A stretch of DNA of 64,000 nt from Metellina segmentata (Eukaryota > Arthropoda > Arachnida > Araneae > Tetragnathidae): NCBI GenBank assembly GCA_947359465.1, contig OX375879.1, positions 95,241,630 to 95,305,629 on the forward strand. Reading direction: 5' to 3'. A program made the position numbers and the translations under genes. Under the pieces are notes generated by a model. It had not been told where the DNA came from and made no database searches. It worked only from the letters and a program-made list of their open reading frames with translations. This document shows, one piece after another, positions 1 to 12,500 of this stretch (position 1 is the first letter of the stretch; every line of letters begins with the position of its first letter).

Positions 1-215
1 CGTCGCGTTATCTTGAACCACGGTAGGACAACGAGGTCAACACCTGAACTGACATCTCATTCTTCAAACGTCCACACCACGGCAAAGGGACATTTAAGGT
101 CGGTACAGATTTAACTTTCACCAGACGCCGGGTACACTATGGTCTTTTGTTGGACCTGGTTTCAAACTAGCAATTCTCCGATTACTAATTACGTTACTCT
201 TCCAAACGGTTTACC
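1..215 (-). mobile_element. tRNA-derived SINE remnant
   Basis: Reverse complement of the SINE body (ACCACGGT, TCCACACCACG, ACATTTAAGGTC landmarks) followed at 140-215 by a tRNA-like head with a degenerate B box (AGTTTGAAACC). It is cut by the left edge and sits in intron 10. Confidence 0.65.
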
Positions 216-255
216 GCGAATCTTTAAAATAAAATCATATACAATTTTTACAAAC

Positions 256-526
256 CTGTTCCCAATAATCTCTGAACCAAGGATTCCGAGTGTTGTTTCT
301 GGAGCTCAGTTCGCTGAAGTGCTGTTTGAAAGCGAAGACAGTGGAGTAGCTGGGCTGCATCATCACCGTTCCCAACGACGCCAGAGGATGCTGATGGTAC
401 GCATCGTTGTAATCCAACGTCACCCACACGAAATCTCCGATTTCCATACGTCCAGCATCAAGATCTTCCCTAACTGCACTGAAGAGGTTTCCAAGATCTT
501 CGGAATTGAGGAAGAGCACCACGACT
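256..526 (-). CDS. Exon 10: module 3, lobe 2; gene continues off the left edge
   Basis: 271 nt, phase 2 in and phase 0 out, residues 1269-1359. It begins VVVLFLNSEDLGNLF, so the join reads GAR-VVVLF as in mGluR-type domains, and ends NNTRNPWFRDYWEQ at a GTTTGT donor. The acceptor is TGCGTTCCAG. The sequon NNT precedes NPWF. The rest of module 3 and anything after it lie outside the window. A SINE remnant starts within about 40 bp of the donor. Confidence 0.82.
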
Positions 527-3500
527 CTGGAACGCAGAAACGACAAAGCTCACAACTGAATCAGTACAGGATAATAGATTTGCGGCGATCTTAAGTCACC
601 ACTAGAATAAAATAAAGTACAGTGCTGAACAGGGTGCTTCAAAACATCTTGTAAAAATTTTAGGAGGAGGTGGGGTTACGAAATGAAACAGCATCCGCAC
701 AGAGATAACCGGTCCGCAATAGCCTCCTGGATTTGCTGTTCGGTAGGTTGGGTAATTTAACTAACGTCGCCACTAAAGCAACACACCGATCTACAGGCAA
801 CGGTCTAGGACCAAGTACGAAAGGAAAGATCCAAGATAATAGCTCGTAATTTGAATCCCGGTCAGACGAAAAGGTTCCACATCAGCTGGCATCCCACTCT
901 CCAAACTTCTACTCCACGCTAACGTGAGGGCATTTGAGGCTGCGACAGATTTAATGACCACCATTCTCCATATACAGATTTGTTATTGGGTAGAGAAAAA
1001 AACTCACTTCGACCGTTGGTGCTACACTTCATGCACTGTCAGGTTACTCTTGGTTGTCTCAACTTTGAGCAACTAATGTGAAATTAAGAGTACAATTGTC
1101 AAACTGTAAAATTGGAATGCATATAAATTTATTTTTAAACTACGCCCTGTTATCAGCCTCTCCTTAAGTCCATCTGGCAGCATCCAACAGTGTCTAGAAA
1201 CAGAAATAAGTAACTAACAGCAGTATATGTCAGATCAACTATTAACCCTCTGACTGCTCAATTTGTGGACCGAAATCGCTACAAAAATCGTGTTTTTTTT
1301 TTTTTTTTTTTTTTTTGCATATTAAAAATCTATATATATTGGAGAATTGAAATATGCTTTTTTTTCTTTCTAGAAAAGACTTTTTATATAGATTTTTATC
1401 ATAAGAAACTAAACTGTCAGAAGTTATTGTTAGCTATATGCACAGTAATTCCCGGATTTCCACGAAAAGGAACTGGAGGAGGAGGAATATTCTTCATATC
1501 AATTTTGCACCACTGCCTAACGCTTTGCAAGTTTATTGAATCATGATCAGATTCATCGCTATCTGAGGAGCAGTCCGAAAAATCTATATCACTATCACTA
1601 TCAAAACTAAAATCACTTTCAGAATCTGATAAATCATCAGGAATATATACTCTGTCAATCGCTGAACGTTTTCTAGCAGCCATTTCTGATTAGAAAAAGG
1701 CGCCAAACGAAGGCGCGAAGTTAGAGCGGTAAATACAAAGTACCTTCAAATGCCGCAATTTAGTGGACGACTAGCGACAACTGTTGACCAAAATCTAAAT
1801 TTAACGTCTAACACTGTATGTAATTTATTTCATTGGTTAAACGGTGAAAAAGCGGGATGCGCTCCTCAATAAAGATAGAAAAACACCTGCCCGCGAAAAT
1901 CGCGGGATGAGCAAATTTTGCTACATTTGAGTTGCCCGTGGAAATCGCGGGATAATCAGCCAGTGGGTTAAGGTGGGTTTGTATCGTATCTGAAAAGCCA
2001 CACAGTTGTCAAGTTGGAGAGTTGACAAGCCAATTCAGTATAATTTAAGTTGCAAATAGTCGTGGTCCAGTGAGAACCCGAAAGAAAACAAGTCCTAAAT
2101 CTCTTGGAAGATTCTGTGGTAACTAAGACCTTAGGAAAGAGACACAATCCTTCTCTTTAGAGCCATACCATTGTAAGTATTAACCTTTCTAGTTGTTGTA
2201 TCGACGAGGTCTCCCGTCATCAAGATCTCGTCGTCTCTCATCATTAGAAGTAAACTAACCAGATCTAGATCTCGTCTCCATAAAAAAAAATCGACAGTGT
2301 CTTGACAAGGGGATATCTCGTCATTAGCAAAATTGGTGAGAACTGGATGGACGAGATGTTTCGTCAAAAAGTTCGTCACATGGAGGGTCAAGTCGAGAAT
2401 GGTAAAAATTTTTTTTCACATACATGCTGTCTTTCCTTTCTGCCCGTTAGTGTGACCTCCACCAGACTAGGGTAACATTTAGGGACTTATATCTCCTGTC
2501 TATACATTTTAATTTTGCCAGCCCTTACCCCTGTACCCCTTAAAGTTTGAACAGGAAGATTTGAAACACCATGAAATAAAGCAATGCATCGAAACTTAGA
2601 CATAGAATATTTTACTGGTAGATTGAAGTTGCACTTTCTTTCCCCGCTCTGCTTCAGGTTATAAATTTAAGTTGTGAAACAAACTAAGTCAGTTAGGTAG
2701 TTGAATTAACGTCGCATCAAAGCAAAGGGCTATTGATGACGGTCCGAGGTCAATTGAGGATGTGAGATGGCATGCCACCTCTCCTAACTTCCACACCACG
2801 CCAACGTGAGGACGTTTGAGGAGGCCACTACAAAGTCTAGTTTCGAACTCGGCAACTCTACGGTTGCTAATTCGCTACTCTTCCAAACGTGGCCGGAAAA
2901 CAACTCAGGAAATATGGAAGTTATTTCAGATTTATATATAAATGGTAATGTTCTCGACTATCTCATAATTACCTCGCGCCTTCCTTTCTCTTGACTTGCA
3001 GTTTATTGAGAAGAACCTTCATTGCTGCTTTCGAGAAGACAGGAGATATTTTTTCCACCATGGCCAGGTTGATTTCTCGGGATTCAGCCTTACTCTTGAA
3101 AGACTTGAAGACATCAGCTTCCTTCCACGCCACGTCTGAGTACAGGGTGGACACAAAGTCCCACTTGAAGTGCTTCAGGAGATCCACGAGAGCCCCGGCT
3201 TTGATGTCGTTGGGCAAGGACGGTCTCAGGAGCGTCGGATACTTGGAAACGTCGTTGAACTCGGTGGACGTCACGCGAGGGGCCAGGGTCAGCATCTTAA
3301 ACGGCATGGCAACGTCGACGATGGGCTGGATGACGTTATCTTCTTGCGTGGCCACCAAACCTAATATCTGGTTGACGCTGGGAAGCTTGTGGACCAGGGT
3401 GGTCGGAGACAAAGAACTGCTGAAGAAGTTGGCGACGTCTCTGGCGGCTTTTTCTTTGCTGCTGCAGGTGTCGAAGATGATCGCTCCGAAGTTGACTCCG

Positions 3501-6500
3501 GGCAAGATCTTGGGACTGCTGTTGATTTGATCCAGGGCCCACAGGAAAGCCTCCAGCGTCTGGATTCCCGATGTGGTGATGGTCGAACCGCACGTCAGGG
3601 GATTGGGGGACGAGTCGTGTATGTCCACTGACGTGGCCAGGTACAGGTGGTCCTTGGAGTCCAGGATGACGAAGTCTGTCGGTCGTTTCTGGCACACGCC
3701 GCAGTCTTCGATGCAGTCCGATGTCATTTTGTCGACAGTGATTTCTTCACCTTCAGAGTTATAGACAACGATTTCGGCAAGGTTGTTTAGGTGAGTTTCA
3801 TAAGTCCCAACCTGAAAAGATCAATCAAGTGCATTTGTAAGTCGCTTGTATTTTCGCAGGATTCCTAAATGATTTTATTTCTTCAAAAAAAAGTACTGAG
3901 AGTGATGATTTATAAAAGACCACAACATGAAACAAATAAGTTGTGTTAGTAAAATGATGTTTAGAACTTTGACCCAAAGTTTTTATTTTGAGATATAGTT
4001 TACACCTTACATTTTATTTATTTTTTCTAAATATGAAGTACATCTGTCGAAGATAATTTCTCAGGAAGGTAATTCTTATTGATTACGTACAGGTAGCTTA
4101 TTTCAGGTAGTAGTATTAGTATATGTTCTACGGGCTCGATGAAAATATCTGGAAGACTGGCGTGATAAAAAATATCTATGATTGTAATCTATACAATTAT
4201 AAAAGGAAATGTTTGTATGTGTCTGTTTTCAGACAATCTATACTACTTACAGTCCTGATATTTAGTTGGCACACAGGTAGTACTTTTATGCAAATTTTGT
4301 GCGAAGACCGAACTTTAAAATTTAATTTAGATCAATTTTTAATTAGTTTATTAGTTTTTTCCATCGTTTCTTCACTCGCGGAGCTGACGTCAGAGCTCCT
4401 CGATTGAGGAAAGCGTATTTTGATTTACGTTGTTGATTAGCATAACTTTCTTGCTAGCGATTTTAACTTTGTTACGGGCAAGGACTATTTAAGGTTTTCT
4501 ATCTTCGCGATCGTTAAAGATGAAGTGAAAATTTCAGCGGATTTGATATCTGAGGAAAATTTTACACCAGATTGATACCTTAAATGTGATTTTCTTTAAA
4601 TAAATAATTCTTCAACTGTAACCCGTGTCATGTCGGGTGTAGGTGGGAACTCATTCTAAAAATTATTGTGTTTTCTTTTTAATGTTTTCAGTATCAGTAA
4701 GGAAACGAAAAGAACTGTTACGGGCAACGCCGGATGGCCTGCTAGTAAAATATATTGAAAAAACCTTTTACGGTCTACGAGTTTGATGAAAATACTCGGA
4801 GGCCTAGTCTAGAGAGACGTATCTGGTATGTGGGACTGATTAAAATATTTAGAGAGCCGTATCTGGTATGCAGGCTTGATGGAAAAATATTTGGAGGGCC
4901 GTATCTGGTATGTGTATATGATGAAAATATTTAGATAGCCGTATATGGTATGCGGGCCTGATTCAAATACTTGGAAGGCTGCATCTGGTATGTGGACCTG
5001 ATGCAAATACTTCGAGAGCCGTATCTGGTATGCAAAAAAATATTTGAAAGTCCTTATTAGAACGTTTAAATGAACTAGGACGGCGTTATTTGGCATGCGT
5101 TCCGTGTAAATCAGTTCGAAGAGCCATATCTAATCTGCGGGCCCGATAAAAAATAATTGGAGGGTCGTATCTGGTCTGTGGGCACTCTTATCTTACGAGT
5201 TCTTTGTGTACTCCGCATAACCCCATTAATAACATATAGCTATTTCTCCAAATAGCTATTTCTCCAAATAGCTATTTCTCCAAATAGCTAATAAAATTTA
5301 AATTTCACAAACGAAATAATCAGCCTTGAGCTCGAAAGACATAATTTAAAATTAAAAAACTACGACGAAAGACACAATGCAAAGTTGCCACTTCAGAACA
5401 CTAACGTGCTCAATATTTCTCACGAGAAAGAACATTTACTTAAAAATTTAAAGCGATCCATAAAAACTGAAAAATGGTTGCAAGAGTTGTAAATTGACTC
5501 TAAAATCTTTAAAAAACTAGACATTAAAGCATTTCACCCATGCATACTTTTCCGAGTACAAGATAATGCGGGGAACTTTTACCGAAAAAATGGATTTTAC
5601 CATTAAGGGAATATATTCTTTCCAATACATAAAAAGAAGTCTCATTAAACACACAGCGTCATCTAATCCGCTGCAGCAGAAAGTAACTGCACGCCAGTAG
5701 TCTCACGGTCTAACCCAAACAATAAATCACCGAAAAGACAATATCCCTAAATAACTTGGTAAGTTTCCCCAACGATGGTAGTGAATGGGCGCAGGGAGAT
5801 AAAGGGGGAAAATGCATTCCCTTTCTAAATCATCTTGGAAATAAGATCGACAAGGTTGCTGGGAGCAAGCACCATAAAAGTATTGATGGAAATTGCAATC
5901 GAATTACACGCTTAGGTGGTTGGGAAAGAACACTTAGGTTATAGCTCGTAAAGAATGCCATCCTTTATGTTGGTGTTATTCTTAACTGTTTGCGGATTAC
6001 GTTCCAAGAAGTGGTACAGGTTCCATAAAAGAAGACAAAGGTATATTTGTGTCTTTTCCTGAAGACAAGGAGATTAACCCTTTCAGGGAGATAGGACATC
6101 TATTTAGGCTGGGTACATAAACATTAAAGGTGTATAAATGTTCTATCACTTAATATTCTGATGCTAAAGACTGCTCCAAGATGGGTGTTGGAATATAGGT
6201 TGTTTCACCTCCACTTAAAAAACTAAAACTACAACATTTTTGTTATGCGAGAAATACTATTCATGTAAGAGAGAGTAAAAATACTCGTCCTCTATTCATT
6301 TTAGTAAATAACGTTAATTTCAGGTACCAGGTTGTTATATTTCAAACACTAATTTTTAAAATTTTACAATTACGCACACAACTACATAAATATTTTAGTG
6401 ATTTAATTATTAAAGATTAAAAAAAAAAATTTTTTTTTAAGAAAATTATCAAACTTTTATTTTTAAAAAATTCAAATTTTTTTTTTATTTAAAATTTTTT

Positions 6501-9500
6501 TGCTTTGGCTAGCCAGGAGAGTTGGAAACCATTAGGAGACCTAATGTCTGTTCACATGCAAAATATTTTATTTTTTTCAAAAATTTTCAATTTTGAAAAA
6601 TTCTTAAAATTTTTTTATTAATTATTTTTTGTTTTGGCTTGCAAGGAGAATTAAAAACCATCAGGAGAGCTAATGTCTGTTCACATGCATAATAGAATTC
6701 GTATTACTATTTAATTCAAGAAAACGCAGAAGGAATACACACCTTTTGATACACGAAGTTTTTGCCAGCAGCCCGTCTGAAATTAAAGATCTCAATCGGC
6801 AAATTGCCATAACCTTGTTTGGTAAAGGCAAACATCTCTCCCTTCGCGTCCAACCTCGAAGACGCCGTCTCTCTGATGTAGTTGAAGAGGTGCTCGCGCA
6901 ACTGCGGAGTCTGCCGCATCTTGGGGCACAACCCGGGCTCTGGATGACACAGTTCGTTCCTCAGCCTCGCCAACCCCGCAGAGATGGCCAACAGCCCCTG
7001 GATCATGTTCACGGTGCTCGCGGACGGGGTATACTGGACAGGCGCGTCGCTCATGTTGGGCTCGCACTTTCTTTCCCGGCAGTCTTGCCTCTGTTCCCAC
7101 AGCTCGGTGAACCACGGATTCCGTTTGTTGGCCTCGGGTTGCAGACGCTGGTAGTACGTCGAGAAGTCCTCCACCTCGCCCTGCTGGGTCTTGAGGACTA
7201 TCACCCCAGTGGCCTCGTTCTCGAACTCCTTGAAGGACTGCAGATTGACGATCCAGTCTCCGCTGGAGATGATGACCAGATCTCCCCTGCTGATGACTCC
7301 AGCCACCACGGCCCGGTGAACGGCCCTGAGGAAAGCCTGCGTGGTCCTTTCGTTAGTCCACATCACGACTCCGCGGGCACCTTTCTTCTGGGCGGACACG
7401 ACGGTCTTGACGAGACCGTCCATCTCCAGGTCGTTGACGCCGGAGGTGGACAGTTCAACCGACACGCAGATGTCGCTGGCCTTGGCGAAGGCCTTGAAAG
7501 ACTCGAGCATGATCTCGCTGCGGTGGTCTTCGTCGTGTATCACGGTGACGTAGCTCCAGCCTAGATACCGCAGGGTGTCCACGGTGGCTTTGGTCTTCTT
7601 CTCGAACGGGACGGCCACCTGGAGGTGGTGCCTGGTCATGTCCTTCTGGCGGATGGAATCCGTGACGGAAATAGTGGTCACGTTCAGCGACGATATGATG
7701 GAAGATGCCGCGGCGATTTCCTCAGGAGATCCTACGACGACGAACGCCAAGTCGGAACTAAAATCGTCCAGGTCCTTCTTCTTGGTGTCCAGCAGGTAGT
7801 TGGAGAGTTTTTGTGTGATTTGGACGGGGGTGGAGCAGGTGTCCACGACAACGACGTTGAGTATAATCTCGGGCAGGAATTCCGTGTCTCTGTTTATTTG
7901 ATCTATGGTCCACAGAGCGGCCTCCAGGTCTTGCACAGCTTGTGGATTAATCTCTTCGCTGCATTCAAGAGGATTCTTTCCGGCTTTGTGGATGGGTAAT
8001 AGAATTGGGATAGAAATCTCATCGGATTCATTGGCAGTGACGAAATCTATTGTCGATGCCATGCCAATGTAAGGATCCTCGTATCGGGATTGACGCGCAC
8101 TGAAACAAACAATGTGACGGATTTTAATTGCTGAATCGAGAATTATTGCAATGAAGTTAGAGCTAATGTTATGGACATATTTTACAATTTAGAGATGCTA
8201 TATTTTAGTGTACTGTTTAAGAGAACTGTAATAAGTTATCAATTTGCTTGACACTAGCAAACCCACGCATAACATCTTTGCTTAAGTTTTTTATTGTTAA
8301 TACGGACGATGTCGTTATTCGTATAAATTTAAGTAAAACTTAAGAACATAGTACCAGCAATAATATCAGACTTCAAATACAGTCTGAGATATTAAAATGT
8401 TCAAATGCAGTCTGAGGTTTGAAAATGTTTGAAAAGTCTGTTTAAAATATTAAAATACTAGTCTGATGCTTTAAAATATTCATATATATTCTGATGTTTT
8501 ACAATTTTAAAACATATCCTCAGGTTTTAAAATGTTCAAATATAGTATCAGGTTTTAAAAAGTTCAAATATAGTACGAGGTTTTAAAAGGTTCAAATATA
8601 GTCAGATTCAAAACATGTTCAAATAATCTGAGGTTTACTAAATGTTCAAATAGGTCTGAGGTTTTCTAAATGCTCAAATGGTCTGAGGTTTTCTAAATGT
8701 TCAAATAGTCTGAGGTTTTCTAAATGTTCAAATACAATGAGTTTATTTGAAAATGTTCAAATACTATCTAAGGTTTTAAAATGTTCAAATGTAGCTTAAA
8801 ATATAGTGTTTAACCTAACATTTGTTCACAATGTAGTGACTAAATTGTAAAACAAACTATTAAAACTAAAAAAAACCAACACTCATCGGGTCCCAAAGTA
8901 TTATTCACAGAACACAGCAAAAGAAAATTAAAGGAAAACTAGGAACATACCTCACGCTTGTTTTAAAATGTTCAAATATAGTCTAAGGTTTTAAAAATGC
9001 TCAAATAGTCTTAGGTTTTTAAGTGTTCAAATACAATCTAAGGTTTTAAAATGTTCGAATATAGTCTAGGGGTTTCTCTAACATCTGTGTTCACAATGTA
9101 GTAACTAAATTGTAAAACAAATTATTAAGACTAAAAATATACACTCTCGGCATAGCAAATTATAATTCCCATAGCACAGCAAAAGAAAATTGAAGGAAAA
9201 CAAGGAATTTAAAGCATACCTCACGCAATCTTTGCACCCTCCTTTGGGACATGGGGACGGAACATATCTGAAAGTGCCATCCAGTACTTTGGCTTCTTTT
9301 GAATCATAAGCTATGACCTGTTGGATAGAAATAACGCATTGATTCGTGGGTATTGTTTAGGCATTGAGGATTTGTTACAAGAGCAATAAATATACCATAA
9401 AGCACTATACCAATGCCGCTAATATGCGGAACCATTGTTTGAGAATGGTTGATTCAGTTTTATGGCCGTGGGATCATATTTGGCCAAACAACGTCAAGTA

Positions 9501-12500
9501 AATAGACAACACACAAAGACAGTTTTACTCACACGAAACAGAAAAATAAGATAGAGGAAATTTAAAAGTAGATTTCGCAATGATAAAGATTTTATGTGCT
9601 TAAGATCATGACCAAAACTAGTAGTAATATGATAATTAGACTACTTTTGTCTGCCGGGAGGAAAAGAACATTCAACATCTGATTGGTCCACGGGACGTGA
9701 GAAGACTCCCATCCATTTTTTCATCCTCTAAATGGGTCACGCGACATAGTAAATGACTTTGGTGATTTCACCACTTTATGTCACTACTCCATAGAAATGC
9801 AAATTCACACTTATCCTGTCCTAAGATGTTGAGTCTGACTATAACGAGACTTGATGTGACTACTAGTTAGCATGTTGGTCACGCTTTGCAAAGTTCCTTT
9901 CAATAGCAATGCTATAGGTCCACTTATATTTCACATACATGAGAAATACACGCTAGGGAGGAATCGAACCTGCGCCACTCACAACTTGCCGGTTGTTCGC
10001 GCAGTGGGAAAACACATTAGGTCACGACAGACCCCTTGTTTGAGAAAGAGGGCGTATTTGCCCACAGAGAAAGAAGCCTTCTGATTTGTTGATCAACCCC
10101 CGCACCTCCTTTTCAAGTCCCAGCAAAACCTATCAAAGGCTCCGATAAACTCAGAACTGTTCTGTTCAGATACGAAGCAAATACTTCACAGGAGATTGAG
10201 GACCTTCGGAACATGTTCTCCGTGTAGTCCCGAACCGTCCTGGAAAGTATGGAGAGAGGAAAGTAGAGAAATATCGCTTGGGCATCAAGGTTTCGTGACC
10301 ACCTGTTTACCAGAGGCAGTGAGCCCCATGGGAAAGGAAGAGATCACTAGGGTACCCCAGGTTCGTGAAGCCCAGCTAAAGAAGACGAGAACCAAAGGGA
10401 GGAAATCAGAAAGGATTTCCATATAAATGTACAACAAGCTAAACGGAAAGGTCTCTTGCCTGTTTAAATTGCACTCCATCCAGTTGTGAGAACGAATAAG
10501 CATTCAAAGCCAGTTGCATGCCTTCCATCTCTCCGCTGGCACCGAGACTGGTCTTCTGTCCCTGCACACCTGTCGGACTCCGATCCTGGGGGTTGTGTTC
10601 GAATTCCATGGGTTCCAAGTACGTCTCGACGAACTCCCGACGTGTCATCTTCTGCAGGAGGAGGCACGTCCCCGGCTGGTTCTGGCACTTCTCGCTCCAC
10701 GCCTTGCGGTAGGCATGGGCGAAGGTGTACATGGAGTGTAAAGCGGGCAAAAACCTGTCAATACACAATGGTCAGAGTGTGAGATTCTCGGCGGTCACAT
10801 ATGATTGAAATTCACTTCCGACGGATAAAAGTTCGGATTATTCGGATATATTGACCAAAAATGTGAGTTCTTGGTGTATTTTCAAAAATTCTACAGATCA
10901 AAATAAATTTTGTAGAAAACATATATACTTTCCCTTTCAAATTTCTACATTTGCATTAAACTGCTAGTAAAGAAGGCAATGTTTCTAATTTTGGTCATTA
11001 AGGTGGTTGTTACATGCCATGGTATTTTGATTGGATAGCACATCGCAGGCAGACACTGTTTTATACATGCTACTTCCAGTAATATAGTCCACTTTATGGA
11101 GGAGTTTCTGGTATCAGGGACTATACATTCTAACATTCAACAAACACGAAAAAGATGGTATATAAAAATACGATAAGTGAAAGGCAAAATATATACTTAA
11201 GAAATACACTATGACGTAAGAAAAGAATCATAAAATTTGTTAAATTTACAGAGAACAAATTAATAGCAAAAACTATACACAATTTAGAGGAACAACACAC
11301 AGTGCCCAAGGATATATTTACAGTAAAACCCCGAATTTCCGAGTTTCCGCTTCAACCAAGCTATCAAATATTTCTAGTATTTTTTTTGGTCCTACATTTT
11401 TCTTTTTTAAAACTAACGAAAAAAATTCTGAACTTGATCTCACAGGCACTCAGGAAAACGAAATCCAACAGCACTAACCCCTTTACTTTTCATTGTATTA
11501 CGCACTAAAAGCTATCGAAAGTGCTATTAAATAAATACATAGAACAAGAAGAAGAAGCGACACCAGCAATCCTGTTAACCTTAAAAAAATTTCGAAAAAT
11601 TTTATTTTTGCTGCAGAAAAACGCAAAAGTAACGTAAAAGAAAAAACAATTGAGGATTTTTTTTAAGTAAGAACTCTTTAACTATCATAACAATATAAAT
11701 TGGATGTGGTGTATCTGTATAACTTTTGTATTTGTTAAAATATATATTTAAACCTACACGATTTATTTTATTTACAATTTTCGCTTTCTACACTATTTGA
11801 CCAATCCACACCAAATTTCGTGCACTCATACTTTAGAACAATGCGGAAAACAAAGACTATTTCTTTCCTGCCTTGAGACCAATCTGTAGCCATGAAAATT
11901 TACACATATGTAGTCCTTAAAATGTCCCTCGAAGTCCCAATTTCAAAACAATTTGTTTTTCTGCAATGTATGGACATGTATAAGGAACCACGTTCTACGG
12001 GGTTTGTGTACGAGTTAATACAGGGAAATGTCGCGGTCATATTTGAAACACGAGCAACACCGGGTTATTCAGGTGGTGTTCAATAAAAGCTTAGGAGCAA
12101 AACCTCTTAAAAGTCTATTATAAAATATGGATAATAGAAGCTACAAAAGAAGAGCTAGGTTATTTCGAGAACTTTCGACTTCTCAACTCTCCCAGATATA
12201 ATAAATGATGGAGCTGAAATATTCCATCACTTCAAGGATTTTGTGGTGGAAATGTCTGTTCTTGGCAGTACTTAAGCGCCAGTGAAAGTAGTTATGTTGA
12301 GAAGGTTTCTCAAAACATTATAGACTTGTGAGATCACAGTCAAAAAGCTCAATGGATGAGATCAACCTCTCTATCGGAGATGCACATTGTGCCTGGTCCT
12401 AGATTTAAACGTTCTACGCACACACCGGAAATGTGCCATGGCCTGCGAAAATTTGTACCGAGTTCTGGCACATAAGGTTGATAGAATTCCTCGGAAAGAA

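Noticed and set aside
1265..1546. 93-codon frame on the plus strand
   Set aside because: Runs through a poly(T) tract inside the piggyBac-type element, antisense to the transposase remnant.
2985..2990. GTCAAG as donor of exon 9 (after LLNKLQ)
   Set aside because: It would join exon 10 out of phase and lose GAR-VVVLF; GTAATT at 2972 fits both frame and consensus.
3336..3695. Long frames antisense or shifted to exons 8 and 9 (for example 119 codons here and 272 codons at 6746-7564)
   Set aside because: They are shadows of the GC-richer receptor exons.
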